DNA from: Neorickettsia risticii str. Illinois
Lineage (GTDB): Bacteria > Pseudomonadota > Alphaproteobacteria > Rickettsiales > Anaplasmataceae
Assembly: GCF_000022525.1 (NCBI RefSeq)
Contig: NC_013009.1
Location: 124,001-188,000, forward strand
Direction of reading: 5' to 3'
DNA: 64,000 bases
Each line of letters starts with the position of its first letter. Positions within the stretch are counted from its first letter, which is position 1. Position numbers and translations under genes: made by a program. Shown here piece after piece: positions 26,936-36,512 of the stretch. The notes beneath the pieces are model-generated. The model saw only the letters and a program-made list of their open reading frames with translations, ran no database searches and was not told where the DNA came from.

Positions 26936-28054
26936 ATGAAAGAAAACACCCACTCTTCCATTACTGTGCAACAAGATGCATTGACAAGAATTCTTGGGAA
27001 TCTTGTTAGTGTGTCGACAAGGAAAAGCACCATAGCTTATCTGTCGCATGTTAGGGTACGTTTCACTGGTACCTCAGTAGAGTTAACCACAACTGATAAT
27101 GAGCTTTCACTTACGGATTCATTGCTGGGAATTGAAGGTGTAATTGATGCAGCAATCTCAGTAGATGCGTTCAGATTGTATGAGATAGTCAAGCGTCTTC
27201 CAACTGATGTTGGAGTTGTCCTCTCGATTGAAAAGGATAATTTAGTTGTTCGTAGCAAAAGAATAGAGTTCTCCTTACCATACTTAGATGCAAAACATTT
27301 TCCACTGATAAGTGAAGAGGAAAAAATTGGGCAAATTAACTTTGCGGGGGATGAGATAAGGAGTCTCTTCAATAAGGTGCGGTTTGCCACTTCAAATGAA
27401 TCAACGAGGCAACATCTCAATGGTGTATATTTTGAGTCGGATGGTGAGAAAATAACTGTCGCTGCAACCGATGTACACAGGCTTGCAGTGGCTACACTTA
27501 CAAAAAAGACGGGTCTTAAGTTTTCTTGCATAATTCCAAAGAAGACCGTGTCAGAGATGATTAAGCTTTCTTCGAGCAAGGAAGTTGAACTCTTCCTTCA
27601 TGGGAGGGAGTACATCAGTAGGATAAAGATGGTGTTCGGGAGTGTTCGTTTAAATTCAAAGTTGATAGCCGGTACATTCCCAAATTTTGCTGCGGTTATT
27701 CCGCAGAGCTTCAAGTCTTCTCTAACATTTGATAGAAAGGCTTTAGCGACCAGTATAGAAAGAGTTGGCCTTGTTTCGCCCGATCAGAGCCGTGCAATTA
27801 GTATTGGCATTAAGGGCAAGCAACTTTATCTCGATGCTAGCAATTCTGATGCGAGTTTTGGGCGAGAATTATTGGAATTAAATGAAGACACTGGTGAGGA
27901 GATTAGCATCTATTTTAATCATGTTTACCTCTTGGATATACTCTCGGCTCTGGATAATAAAGAGGTGACAATGAAGTTTAACAATGCAACTTCCCAAGTC
28001 TTATTTCAGGGTGATGAAAGTGCTTTGTATGTTGTTATGCCAATGGCTTTCTAG
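26936..28054 (+). CDS. dnaN: DNA polymerase III beta subunit (sliding clamp)
   Basis: A 372-residue clamp protein made of three similar domains that closes as a dimer around DNA and tethers the polymerase. Recognisable segments include DNELSL in domain 1, FATSNESTRQHLNGVYFE and ATDVHRLA in domain 2 and YVVMPMAF at the very C-terminus, where the VMPMR-like end forms part of the partner-binding pocket. Length is normal. It is transcribed alone from a strong promoter, divergent from the LACC-Smr gene, and is not next to dnaA or recF as it is in many bacteria. Confidence 0.96.
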   Translation: MKENTHSSITVQQDALTRILGNLVSVSTRKSTIAYLSHVRVRFTGTSVELTTTDNELSLTDSLLGIEGVIDAAISVDAFRLYEIVKRLPTDVGVVLSIEKDNLVVRSKRIEFSLPYLDAKHFPLISEEEKIGQINFAGDEIRSLFNKVRFATSNESTRQHLNGVYFESDGEKITVAATDVHRLAVATLTKKTGLKFSCIIPKKTVSEMIKLSSSKEVELFLHGREYISRIKMVFGSVRLNSKLIAGTFPNFAAVIPQSFKSSLTFDRKALATSIERVGLVSPDQSRAISIGIKGKQLYLDASNSDASFGRELLELNEDTGEEISIYFNHVYLLDILSALDNKEVTMKFNNATSQVLFQGDESALYVVMPMAF

Positions 28055-28099
28055 ATCTCTAGGGTTTTGCACCTCTCCTTCCTCCTGTGAAGAAGCATG

Positions 28100-28128
28100 T
28101 TTACAAAGCTAACCCTAAAGATTAGAAT
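28100..28128 (+). promoter_or_regulatory. Promoter of tRNA-Phe
   Basis: TTTACA (28100-28105), a 17-base spacer and TAGAAT (28123-28128). The -10 ends nine bases before the tRNA 5' end. Confidence 0.65.
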
Positions 28129-28137
28129 TTCTCTGCT

Positions 28138-28210
28138 GGCCCGGTAGCTCAGTTGGTAGAGCAAAGGACTGAAAATCCTTGTGTCACTGGTTCGAGTCCG
28201 GTTCGGGCCA
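28138..28210 (+). tRNA. tRNA-Phe (GAA)
   Basis: A 73-base cloverleaf: acceptor GGCCCGG pairs with TCGGGCC (one G-U), the D loop has AGTTGGTAGA, the anticodon stem AGGAC-type with loop CTGAAAA gives GAA, and the T arm has TTCGAGT. The discriminator is A. CCA is not encoded. Confidence 0.94.
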
Positions 28211-28356
28211 CGCGATGTAAGGCTCATTGATTTGAGCTCCGTTCGCTCCCGTGTTCTGTTGTTCTAGGTTGGGTGTCTGGTTCCTTTCTACTTAAAGACA
28301 AGGTTGCTCCATAAGTTCGCTGAGCGGAAATCGCGAACGCGAGGTATCAGTGTCTC

Positions 28357-29772
28357 TTAAATATTTGAGAACCCCGCCTCATCAGCAAAGGAGTAAAGTT
28401 TCTCCATTCTAGTCACCTCTATTGCTGAATTTTCTAGTTCGTTCATTAGACCGTAGATAACTGTTGTGGCTAGACTCTTACTGGGTTCTGCCAAGAATCT
28501 GCAACAGAGAGTGTCACTGTACGGCATGATGGCTGTTTCTTCTGGCCAAATCAAGACGCCTTTGACGCTTATGCTACCCATGATTATCGCATCGTCTACT
28601 TTTATTTTTTCTAGAGCAGCCAAAAGGGCTGCTAAATTTGTACTATCCCAGCTAACAAAGAGATCTACACCAATTAGAACTTTTTCCTTCTTACTCTGGT
28701 ATCGGGGTTTGAGAAGTGCACCTTCGACTAGACTGTTACATGAGAAAGCTACCAAACTTTTTCTGTCGATGTTGTGAATTATGTGTTCTGTAAACTTTTT
28801 AGTGCCAACCTTGAGTTTGCTGTGCAAAGGATTAAAAATATCCGCGGTATGTACACCTGATTTTAGTGTCTTCAACCATGCAGAATAGACTTTTTGGGCA
28901 ATTTCCTTCTGTCCTATATAGCTGAGCATATACATTGCAGCGTTCAGAAGACCGGAGGGATTTGCAATGTCTTGATCTGCTATATCAGGTGCAGAACCAT
29001 GTACAGCCTCGAACATTGCGTATTCTTCGCCTATGTTGATGCTACCTCCAAGACCTACTGATCCTGAAATTTCTGCTGCAATGTCCGAAATAATGTCTCC
29101 ATATAGGTTAAGCGTGACGATCACATCAAATTTTTCAGGATTTTTCGCTATCCTAGCTGCCCCTATATCTATAATGTAGTTTTCACTCTCGATATCTGGA
29201 TACTCCAGTGCGACCTTCTTAAACAGTTTGTGAAAGATTCCATCAGTCAGTTTCATGATATTATCTTTCACCATTACAGTGACTTTTTTTCTACCGTTAC
29301 TGCGTGCGTACTCAAAAGCATACCTACAAATCCGCTCAGATGTACTTTCTGTAATAACTTTAGTGCAGTTGTACGTATCGAGGGTCTGTCTGTATTCTAT
29401 CCCTGAGTAGAGGTCTTCCTCATTTTCTCGGATAATTACGATATCCATTTTGGGGTCTTGCCATTCTAAGTGTGATTTGCAGGGTCTAATATTTGCAAAT
29501 AGTCCCAGCTTCTTTCTGAGCGTTACGTTAAGACTTCTTACACCCCCTCCCCGAGGAGTTGTTATCGGCGCTTTTAGGAGTACTTTATTCCTCTTAAGGG
29601 TTTCCCATCCGGAGTCAGAAATCCCAGAAGGCCAGCCTTTTTCATAAATCTTCTGTCCAATTTCAATTGTATCAATCTGTATTTCTGCACCAGCCTCAAA
29701 AATAATTTCGAGCACCGACGTCATTATTTCTGGTCCAACTCCGTCACCGTACGCTACTGTCAACTTGGGCAT
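28357..29772 (-). CDS. icd: Isocitrate dehydrogenase (Rickettsiales type)
   Basis: Oxidatively decarboxylates isocitrate to 2-oxoglutarate in the TCA cycle, the main energy source of these amino-acid-fed bacteria. YGDGVGPEIM opens the protein; RENEEDLYSGIEYRQT supplies substrate-binding residues; LNLYGDIISDIAAEISGSVG and EAVHGSAPDIADQDIANPSG form the metal and cofactor region. The catalytic part takes about 340 residues. The remaining ~130 residues are a C-terminal extension known from Rickettsia and relatives and absent from E. coli Icd. A possible TATAAT lies on the same strand about 50 bases upstream (29828-29823). Confidence 0.92.
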   Translation of the reverse strand: MPKLTVAYGDGVGPEIMTSVLEIIFEAGAEIQIDTIEIGQKIYEKGWPSGISDSGWETLKRNKVLLKAPITTPRGGGVRSLNVTLRKKLGLFANIRPCKSHLEWQDPKMDIVIIRENEEDLYSGIEYRQTLDTYNCTKVITESTSERICRYAFEYARSNGRKKVTVMVKDNIMKLTDGIFHKLFKKVALEYPDIESENYIIDIGAARIAKNPEKFDVIVTLNLYGDIISDIAAEISGSVGLGGSINIGEEYAMFEAVHGSAPDIADQDIANPSGLLNAAMYMLSYIGQKEIAQKVYSAWLKTLKSGVHTADIFNPLHSKLKVGTKKFTEHIIHNIDRKSLVAFSCNSLVEGALLKPRYQSKKEKVLIGVDLFVSWDSTNLAALLAALEKIKVDDAIIMGSISVKGVLIWPEETAIMPYSDTLCCRFLAEPSKSLATTVIYGLMNELENSAIEVTRMEKLYSFADEAGFSNI

Positions 29773-29857
29773 ATTAACCTTCTGTATACTGTACTTCTTT
29801 CATTTTGTGGAAAATTGTCGTTATTATAGTTTAGAGTTGTCCTGTTAGCAAAAGTAG

Positions 29858-30772
29858 GTGTTCTTCGTGGTTTTGGGGAAAATATTCCCCCTTTATCTGA
29901 TGATACTGCTGGGCTACATTGCTGGCAGGGCACTTAATACCGATCGTAATACCATCGCGACCCTCCTTTTATATCTCCTCTCACCGTTAGTCATATTAAA
30001 CGGGTTACTCGGTGTGGACAATATGCAGAAGCTATTACTTCTTCCTGTAATTGTTTTTCTGACAAGTTGTTTCATGTGCTGGCTTGTGTATACGGCCACT
30101 AAGCTTTTTTATAATGACAGTCTCAGGAACATAATCGCATTTAGTTCAGGTAGCTTTAACACGGGTCAATTCGGTCTTCCCGTGGCACTTATGATTGTTG
30201 ATGCTGAAACCGTTGGGATATATATCCTTGCATACAGTGGAATCATTCTTTTTGAGAACACATATGGTTTCTATGTTGCGTCTAAAGGGGCCTTTTCTCC
30301 GATGTATTGTATAAAAAAGACGCTAAGCCTGCCTCCGCTACACGCGATAGTAGTAGCATTTTCTATGAAGCTTTTGTGTTTACACTTTCCCGAATTTTTG
30401 GATCCATTTTTTGCGAACCTGCGAAGCACCTATGTGACTCTTGGTATGAGTACCATTGGTCTTGGTCTGGGCACTATAAAAAGGTTCGAAGTGGACTGGA
30501 AGTGCATTGGAATCACGATGTTTGTAAAGTACTTTCTTTGGCCAGTTCTAATGCTTAGTCTTGTTTATCTTGATGCCTCCTTTTTGCACGTTTTTGATAA
30601 CAATAAAGTGTACAATGCCATGTTGATCCTTTCTGTGGTCCCAATTTCTGTGAGTACCATGCTTTTGGGTTGTGTTTTCAATTATCCAGCAGAGAAGGTT
30701 GCAGTTGTTGTTCTCATAAGTACGCTTACTGGCATAGTGTACATTCCTTTGGTGGTGAGATTCTTTTTTTAA
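29858..30772 (+). CDS. AEC-family (auxin-efflux-carrier-like) permease
   Basis: A 304-residue membrane protein with about ten hydrophobic segments in two halves of five, as in the AEC/BART transporters. GKIFPLYLMILLGYIAGR at the start is the usual opening of bacterial malonate/auxin-efflux-carrier proteins, and SSGSFNTGQFGLPVALMI in helix 4 carries the conserved N-x-G-x-P core. Bacterial members move small carboxylates or amino acids; substrate cannot be assigned. It begins with GTG, divergent from icd. Confidence 0.85.
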   Translation: MFFVVLGKIFPLYLMILLGYIAGRALNTDRNTIATLLLYLLSPLVILNGLLGVDNMQKLLLLPVIVFLTSCFMCWLVYTATKLFYNDSLRNIIAFSSGSFNTGQFGLPVALMIVDAETVGIYILAYSGIILFENTYGFYVASKGAFSPMYCIKKTLSLPPLHAIVVAFSMKLLCLHFPEFLDPFFANLRSTYVTLGMSTIGLGLGTIKRFEVDWKCIGITMFVKYFLWPVLMLSLVYLDASFLHVFDNNKVYNAMLILSVVPISVSTMLLGCVFNYPAEKVAVVVLISTLTGIVYIPLVVRFFF

Positions 30773-31071
30773 ATCTTAATAAAATGATTTCTTGTTTTAA
30801 TGATGTACGCAAGAAAATTCTGATTTGCAAGTTTGGGAAAGAAAGTATTCTTTAAAGTTCGTCGGCTCATCCGTCACTTGAAAGGTAGGCTGCTTCACCG
30901 GGTGGTTCTAAGCGAGCTAGGGTAGGAAACAGCTTCTACTCAGTGCTGAAAAGTAAGGCAAGTATGATTCTAATCATCTCACTAGAAAAAATCCTTTAAT
31001 TGTTGAGATATAGCAAGTGAATTTGAGCGAGTTGTGCCTTTTCTCGAGCTAAGGATGGATTCGTTCTCGAG
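30773..31071. other. Intergenic region, no gene recognised
   Basis: About 300 bases before the M16 protease promoter. A GC-richer patch (30855-30935) suggested a structured RNA on either strand, but I could not build an SRP, RNase P, 6S or tmRNA core from it. No convincing small ORF. Confidence 0.35.
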
Positions 31072-31100
31072 TTGATTTCCCTGACTTCAGGTGCTAGAAT
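31072..31100 (+). promoter_or_regulatory. Promoter of the M16 protease gene
   Basis: TTGATT (31072-31077), a 17-base spacer and TAGAAT (31095-31100), about 28 bases before the GTG start. Confidence 0.55.
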
Positions 31101-31127
31101 CGACCCCTAAATCTTTCCGCCAGAGAA

Positions 31128-32399
31128 GTGCAACACCTAGTTCGGAGACGTCTTGGAAATAATCTACCAGTTCTTGTGGATAGTATATCAGGGCATTATT
31201 CTGTTTCAATAAAGGTTTGGGTCAGAGCTGGTAGTGAATGTGAAGCTCAAGAAAATAGTGGGTTGGCGCACTTTCTTGAACACATGATTTTCAAGGGCAC
31301 AAGTACACGAAGTGCAGAACAAATAGCGGAAGATTTTGATCGACTTGGGGGTTATTGCAACGCCTGTACTAGCAGGGGTTATACGGTTTATTATGTGAAG
31401 CTGTTGGAAGAGCACCTAGACAAGGGGATGGAAATTCTTTCCGATGTGATCAACAACTCGATCTTTCCAAAGGAAGAGCTTGAGCGTGAAAAATTGGTTG
31501 TCCTAGAGGAGATTTCTCAAACTGAGGATGCACCCGACGACATTATCTTCGACCGTTTTTTTGAGAGTATATATCCGAATCAAGCCTACGGACGACCTAT
31601 TCTTGGTTCTAGGGAGAATGTTAACCGCTTTACAAGAGATGACATCGCCTCTTTCATATCTCAGCACTACTATTCTGAAAATATGATGCTCATTGCATCC
31701 GGCAAAGTGGATTCTGAGAGGTTCATCTCGCTGGCGGAGAAGTATTTTGGAGGTATAAAATCAGTCGGCGGACGTTCCGTAGATAGGTTGCCAGCAAGGT
31801 ATGTTCCTGCTGAATATAGAGAAGAGCGCAAGTTAGAGCAGACCCATATCATTCTAGGGTTGCCGTGTGTTTCTTACTCAGATAGCATCTCTCAGATATA
31901 TTCTGCTAAGGTTCTTGCTATACTCTTAGGCGGTAGTATGTCTTCTAGATTGTTTCAAGAAGTGCGAGAAAAACGTGGTTTAGCTTACTCTATAAGCGCT
32001 TTTCATGCACCAAGTGAGACTTCGGCAATTATGGGTGTTTACTCTTCTACGGATCCAAAGAGATTAAAAGAACTGGTTGCAGTAGTCCTTGGTGAATTGT
32101 CTAGGCTTCAGAATACTCTTACGACCGAGGAGGTTGAAAGAGCAAAACAGCAAATTAAGTCATCGATTTTGATGGGTCTGGAGAGTAATGAGTCTCGCGC
32201 GTCTCATATAGGTAGGTCGATTCATTATTTTGGTAGGTACATAGATGGGGCTGAGTTGATCGAAGTTATTGATGCTGTTGAAGTTGATGATGTCGCCTCA
32301 ATTGCAGAGTTTATGTTGCAGGGTAAGCGCTTGAGCCTTGCATTGATTGGTGCAAAAGATATGTTGGATGAATGCAGAGTGTTAGCAGAAGCACTGTAG
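31128..32399 (+). CDS. M16-family zinc peptidase (processing-peptidase-like)
   Basis: A 423-residue member of the pitrilysin/mitochondrial-processing-peptidase family. The inverted zinc motif HFLEH is in GLAHFLEHMIFKGT near residue 50, with the downstream third ligand in the REKLVVLEEI stretch (VLEEISQTEDAP). The C-terminal half is the inactive homologous domain, with REKRGLAYSISAFHAP carrying the conserved Arg-Gly-Leu-Ala-Tyr. Rickettsial relatives (PepR-like) cut short peptides and are close to the ancestor of the mitochondrial beta-MPP. It starts with GTG. hslV begins 45 bases after it. Confidence 0.92.
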   Translation: MQHLVRRRLGNNLPVLVDSISGHYSVSIKVWVRAGSECEAQENSGLAHFLEHMIFKGTSTRSAEQIAEDFDRLGGYCNACTSRGYTVYYVKLLEEHLDKGMEILSDVINNSIFPKEELEREKLVVLEEISQTEDAPDDIIFDRFFESIYPNQAYGRPILGSRENVNRFTRDDIASFISQHYYSENMMLIASGKVDSERFISLAEKYFGGIKSVGGRSVDRLPARYVPAEYREERKLEQTHIILGLPCVSYSDSISQIYSAKVLAILLGGSMSSRLFQEVREKRGLAYSISAFHAPSETSAIMGVYSSTDPKRLKELVAVVLGELSRLQNTLTTEEVERAKQQIKSSILMGLESNESRASHIGRSIHYFGRYIDGAELIEVIDAVEVDDVASIAEFMLQGKRLSLALIGAKDMLDECRVLAEAL

Positions 32400-32444
32400 C
32401 ATTCGTTCGTATGACCAATTTAGTTTAGCTTTTGGAGATGTAAA

Positions 32445-33008
32445 ATGGATACGTTTCATGGGACTACTATTCTTTCGATCAGAAAGGGTGACAAGGTCGT
32501 CATGATAGGTGATGGACAAGTGACTATGGGAAATGCGGTTGTTGTAAAATCGACTGCGCAAAAGGTCAAACGTCTTTCAAATGGAAAGATAATATCGGGG
32601 TTTGCTGGATCAACTGCGGATGCATTCACGTTATTTGAGAGGCTAGAATCAAAATTAGAAGCTCATCCAGGGCAGCTTCTGCGTTCGTGTGTGGAACTTG
32701 CGAAAGATTGGCGTACGGATAAATTTCTTCGTCGGTTAGAGGCAATGATGATTGTAGCTGATGCTAGAGGTACGTTCATTCTGAATGGTGCTGGTGATGT
32801 GATAGAACCTGAGGATAGTGTTGCTGCGATTGGATCTGGGGGCAACTATGCTCTAGCTGCTGCTAAAGCGCTTGTAGTTCACGCCAGTGATCTTGATGCT
32901 TTTCAGATTGCTGAAGCAGCTATGAAAATAGCTGCTAAGATCTGCGTTTTTACAAATGAAAATTTTACGGTTGAAGTCATTGATTGTGCTTCAAAAGAGT
33001 GTAGTTGA
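32445..33008 (+). CDS. hslV: HslV, peptidase subunit of HslUV
   Basis: A 187-residue proteasome-like threonine peptidase of the cytoplasm. After removal of a six-residue leader (MDTFHG), Thr7 becomes the N-terminal nucleophile in [20 protein letters not shown]. The catalytic lysine is in [17 protein letters not shown]. Six-subunit rings of HslV dock with the HslU ATPase to degrade unfolded or regulatory proteins. GGAG lies nine to six bases before the ATG. hslU follows directly. Confidence 0.96.
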   Translation: MDTFHGTTILSIRKGDKVVMIGDGQVTMGNAVVVKSTAQKVKRLSNGKIISGFAGSTADAFTLFERLESKLEAHPGQLLRSCVELAKDWRTDKFLRRLEAMMIVADARGTFILNGAGDVIEPEDSVAAIGSGGNYALAAAKALVVHASDLDAFQIAEAAMKIAAKICVFTNENFTVEVIDCASKECS

Positions 33009-33028
33009 AGTTAGTGAGAGTTTTAAAT

Positions 33029-34447
33029 ATGGGTACAGAGAGAGTCTTTAAGTATTCAGCTGCGGTTGGACAGGATGCCGAACATATCTTAGAGGATGCT
33101 TATTCTGCTGCTCCAAAGGCGCTAGTAAGTTATCTAGACAGATTTGTTGTTGGACAGAAGTTGGCCAAGAAAAAAATTGCGATTGCAATAAGAAACCGCT
33201 GGAGGAGAAATAATGTCCCGAAACCACTTCATGATGAAATCATTCCGAAAAATATACTTATGATAGGACCAACTGGTGTTGGAAAAACGGAAATTGCTAG
33301 ACGCGTGGCAAAACTCTCAGGGGCACCGTTTATTAAGGTCGAGGCGACAAAGTTTACCGAAGTCGGTTATGTCGGTCGGGATGTCGAATCAATAATTCGG
33401 GATCTTGTTGATAGTGCTGTTGCGCAGGTCAAAGATCAGAAGAGGAAGCAATTTTCGAAGGAAGCTGAAGAATCTGCCAAGGAGAAAATTCTTGATGCGC
33501 TGGTTGGTAAAAAAAATACTGAGGATGACGATCTGGTTGATGGTGAGGATGAAAAACATGATGCAAGAGCTGTTTTTGAGAAAAAGCTCGATGAAGGAAA
33601 ATTAGATGATGCAGAAATCGAAATAAATGTTCGTGATATTCCCCAGAATGTTTTTCCTACAATGGATGTTCCAGGTATGCCAGGTACTCAGATCGGTATG
33701 ATGAACATCGGGGACATGATGAGTAAGGTCTTTGGTGCCAATAAGAAGTTCAAAAGAAAGAGAGTTAAAGTCAAAGATGCTAGAAAAATCCTTGCAGATG
33801 CAGAGGTCGAGGATCTTTTCGATGAAGATGCGATAATCAAAGAAGCATTAGACCTGGTGACGAACAGGGGCATGGTTTTTATCGATGAGATAGATAAAAT
33901 CTGTGCTCGAACAGAGGTTAGAGGGGAAGTGAATAGAGAGGGTGTTCAGAGAGATTTATTACCTCTTTTAGAGGGAACCACAGTAGTGACAAAGTATGGA
34001 GTTGTGAAAACAGATCACATTCTTTTTGTTGGTTCTGGAGCGTTTCACTTTGCTAAACCATCAGACTTGTTACCAGAATTACAGGGACGTTTGCCAATAA
34101 GGGTAGAACTTGACTCGCTTGATGTGGAAGATATGATCCGTATTCTTACTGAAACTGAGTCTAGCCTATTAAAGCAGTACTGTGCATTGTTGGAGACAGA
34201 AGGTGTTTCTCTTGAATTCACAAAAGATGGTGTGCGTGCAATCGCTGAAGCTGCAATAACAGTTAATAATGAAGTTGAAAATATCGGTGCAAGGCGTCTC
34301 CATACAATAATGGAGACACTACTTGAGGAAATTAACTTTGAGGCCAACGATAATGTAGGGAAGACTTTTTCAATTGATCGTGAGTACGTAGATAAACATC
34401 TGCAAACCATCATCAAGAAGCTGGACTTGTCCAAGTTTATTCTGTAA
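33029..34447 (+). CDS. hslU: HslU, ATPase subunit of HslUV
   Basis: An AAA+ unfoldase of 472 residues that feeds substrates to HslV. Walker A is GPTGVGKT, Walker B is VFIDEIDKI, and the pore loop is in ATKFTEVGYVGRDVESI. The intermediate (I) domain is seen as a charged insertion around residues 150-250 rich in Lys, Glu and Asp. The C-terminus KKLDLSKFIL is the tail that docks into HslV. I chose the ATG at 33029; a TTG at 33005 overlapping the hslV stop is possible but makes an unusual N-terminus. Third gene of the M16-hslV-hslU-ispD run. Confidence 0.96.
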   Translation: MGTERVFKYSAAVGQDAEHILEDAYSAAPKALVSYLDRFVVGQKLAKKKIAIAIRNRWRRNNVPKPLHDEIIPKNILMIGPTGVGKTEIARRVAKLSGAPFIKVEATKFTEVGYVGRDVESIIRDLVDSAVAQVKDQKRKQFSKEAEESAKEKILDALVGKKNTEDDDLVDGEDEKHDARAVFEKKLDEGKLDDAEIEINVRDIPQNVFPTMDVPGMPGTQIGMMNIGDMMSKVFGANKKFKRKRVKVKDARKILADAEVEDLFDEDAIIKEALDLVTNRGMVFIDEIDKICARTEVRGEVNREGVQRDLLPLLEGTTVVTKYGVVKTDHILFVGSGAFHFAKPSDLLPELQGRLPIRVELDSLDVEDMIRILTETESSLLKQYCALLETEGVSLEFTKDGVRAIAEAAITVNNEVENIGARRLHTIMETLLEEINFEANDNVGKTFSIDREYVDKHLQTIIKKLDLSKFIL

Positions 34448-34449
34448 AC

Positions 34450-35145
34450 ATGGGCAAAATTGCCGGTCTAGTGGTTGCTGGAGGTGGTGGTTCGAGGATA
34501 ACAAATTCGGTGCTCCCAAAGCAGTACTTGGAGGTCCGAGGCAAGGCAATTTTGCAATACACAGTTGAAGCTCTTTTTGCTCATCCGAAAATTGAGTGTG
34601 TGCAGCTTGTTGTCAATTCAAAGTATGAGGTGCACTATTTGCCAATTTTGCGCAACCTGAGTGGATATGTGGTTTCATTGTCAGAAGCTGGTGATACTCG
34701 AATGGATTCAGTTTTTTCGGGGCTAAAGGCATTAGAATGCTTAAATCCTAGTCATGTATTGATACATGATGCAGCTAGGCCTTTTACTCCGCCTAAAGTG
34801 ATTGATGCAGTGATCAAGAGCCTCTTGCAGGGTTGTAAGGGTGTTGTTCCAGTTGTGCCGCTACAGGACACAATCATAAAAAGAGAACCTGAAGGTATAG
34901 TAACCGATGTCAACAGAGATGAGTTGAGAATAGTGCAGACCCCACAGGGGTTCGATTTTTGCGAGATTTTTGCGGCATATAGGGCGCACTTCATGTGTCC
35001 TTCTAAGAAGTATACAGATGACGGAAGTCTAGCTAGGGCACACGGTATAGAGGTGGAGTATATCACAGGTGACAGCGGTAATCTTAAGATTACCCATCCT
35101 TTTGATTTGAAGTTTGCGGATTTTCTCTTAGCTCGGGATTGTTAA
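34450..35145 (+). CDS. ispD: 2-C-methyl-D-erythritol 4-phosphate cytidylyltransferase
   Basis: A 231-residue enzyme joining CTP to methylerythritol 4-phosphate in the MEP route to isoprenoids. The CTP loop is VVAGGGGSRI with LPKQYL following. HDAARPF is the conserved substrate and metal segment, and QTPQGFDF plus TDDGSLARAHG near the C-terminus are family marks. It begins two bases after the hslU stop, so it is probably co-transcribed. The ispF part of IspDF fusions is not present here. Confidence 0.95.
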   Translation: MGKIAGLVVAGGGGSRITNSVLPKQYLEVRGKAILQYTVEALFAHPKIECVQLVVNSKYEVHYLPILRNLSGYVVSLSEAGDTRMDSVFSGLKALECLNPSHVLIHDAARPFTPPKVIDAVIKSLLQGCKGVVPVVPLQDTIIKREPEGIVTDVNRDELRIVQTPQGFDFCEIFAAYRAHFMCPSKKYTDDGSLARAHGIEVEYITGDSGNLKITHPFDLKFADFLLARDC

Positions 35146-35248
35146 TGAAAATGTACCTCTCACCTCTTGCGTTTTATTTTTCTATTCCATCTTGAAAATT
35201 TTCGGAAAGTGACGGAAAATTCGCAGATCTCTCGCTTTTCTGAATAAA

Positions 35249-36295
35249 ATGCATGAAAAGCTTTTAGTGGCCTTTTTACAGCGTTTGAGCCCGTCGTTTG
35301 CTCATGATGTGACTCGCGTGGTGCTCAAGCATTTTCCGGGATTTGTGAGCCAAAATTCTTTTGAGGACCCGATTCTGGAGAGTAGGGTGTGTGGTCTGCA
35401 TTTTAAAAACCCGATTGGCATTGCAGCTGGATTTGACAAGAATGCTGAATGTGTTACTGCACTCAGGAGGGCAGGGTTTGGCTTCATTGAGCTTGGAACC
35501 GTCACACTTAAACCACAAAAGGGGAACCCCAGTCCTCGGTTGTTTAGATTGCCGCAAGACGGTGCCATCATTAATCGACTTGGATTTAATAATAAGGGGA
35601 TAGCATATTTCCTTAAATCGCTTAGGAAAGCTATGACACACCCGGATCTGCCCCCTTTAGGAGTGAATATTGGCAAAAATGCTGTTTCAAGTAATCCCGT
35701 TTCTGATTATGCACGCTTGGCTGCGCATGTCTCTTCGGTTGCTGACTATATCACGCTAAATATCTCTTCTCCGAATACTGTTAGTCTCAGGGATATGCAG
35801 AAAGTAGAAATCCTTGAGGAACTTCTTATTGCTGTAAAGGCAGCAGTTGGAAGTAATGTGCGGATTTTTATCAAGGTGGCCCCTGATCTTACTGAGGGGG
35901 CAGAAGTCGGCATTGTTTCGCTTGCTTTGAAACACAAGGTAGCCGGGATCATAGTAAGTAATACTACTATTGGATGTAGAGAAAGCCTTCATAGTAAGCA
36001 TAAAGTCGAATATGGTGGGTTAAGTGGTATGCCACTGTTTAAACTTTCTACTGGTTTGTTGAGAAAAATGTATAGGTGCGCAAACGGGGAGCTGGCTTTC
36101 ATAGGTTGTGGTGGCATTTCAGATGCAGAAACGGCTTATGCAAAAATTAGAAATGGTGCTGCTTTAATTCAGGCTTATACGAGTTTTACCTATCATGGTT
36201 TTGGCCTTTTGAACCAGATCAAAAAAGATTTAGTTCAGAGACTTAAAGCTGATGGTTTTTCTTCTGTGAGTGAGGCTATAGGTGTAGATGCGTAA
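35249..36295 (+). CDS. pyrD: Dihydroorotate dehydrogenase (quinone), class 2
   Basis: A 348-residue membrane-associated flavoprotein that oxidises dihydroorotate to orotate and passes electrons to quinone. An N-terminal amphipathic region (residues 1-40) is typical of class 2. The FMN barrel shows NPIGIAAGFDKNAE, GVNIGKN, NISSPNT with the catalytic serine region, KVAPDL, VSNTTIG and the phosphate-binding GCGGISDAETAYAKI. Its pathway partner pyrC lies 24 kb upstream. It is separated from ispD by about 100 bases. Confidence 0.95.
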   Translation: MHEKLLVAFLQRLSPSFAHDVTRVVLKHFPGFVSQNSFEDPILESRVCGLHFKNPIGIAAGFDKNAECVTALRRAGFGFIELGTVTLKPQKGNPSPRLFRLPQDGAIINRLGFNNKGIAYFLKSLRKAMTHPDLPPLGVNIGKNAVSSNPVSDYARLAAHVSSVADYITLNISSPNTVSLRDMQKVEILEELLIAVKAAVGSNVRIFIKVAPDLTEGAEVGIVSLALKHKVAGIIVSNTTIGCRESLHSKHKVEYGGLSGMPLFKLSTGLLRKMYRCANGELAFIGCGGISDAETAYAKIRNGAALIQAYTSFTYHGFGLLNQIKKDLVQRLKADGFSSVSEAIGVDA

Positions 36296-36512
36296 TTTTG
36301 GGTTTCGTTTTTAATTCACATATAAATTCTGCGACAGGTGAAGAGTTTTTATGTGTGAAACTTAATATGCACTTCCAATGCAGCTATTGTTTCCCATGCA
36401 TGTTCGCGCTCTGACCGCTATGCTATCGGGGTTACATAGCTTGGATCGGCAGTTAGGGTGCTTTTATGTGAGTATCCAAGTGGTTTATCTAGGTTTATAT
36501 GCAGGCGCCTTA

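Noticed and set aside
30840-30980. Possible SRP (4.5S) RNA on the minus strand, because of gaagcagcc and a following gtgacggatgagcc
   Set aside because: The required apical hairpin with its GNAR-type tetraloop and the paired internal-loop bases cannot be formed, and the ends do not pair.
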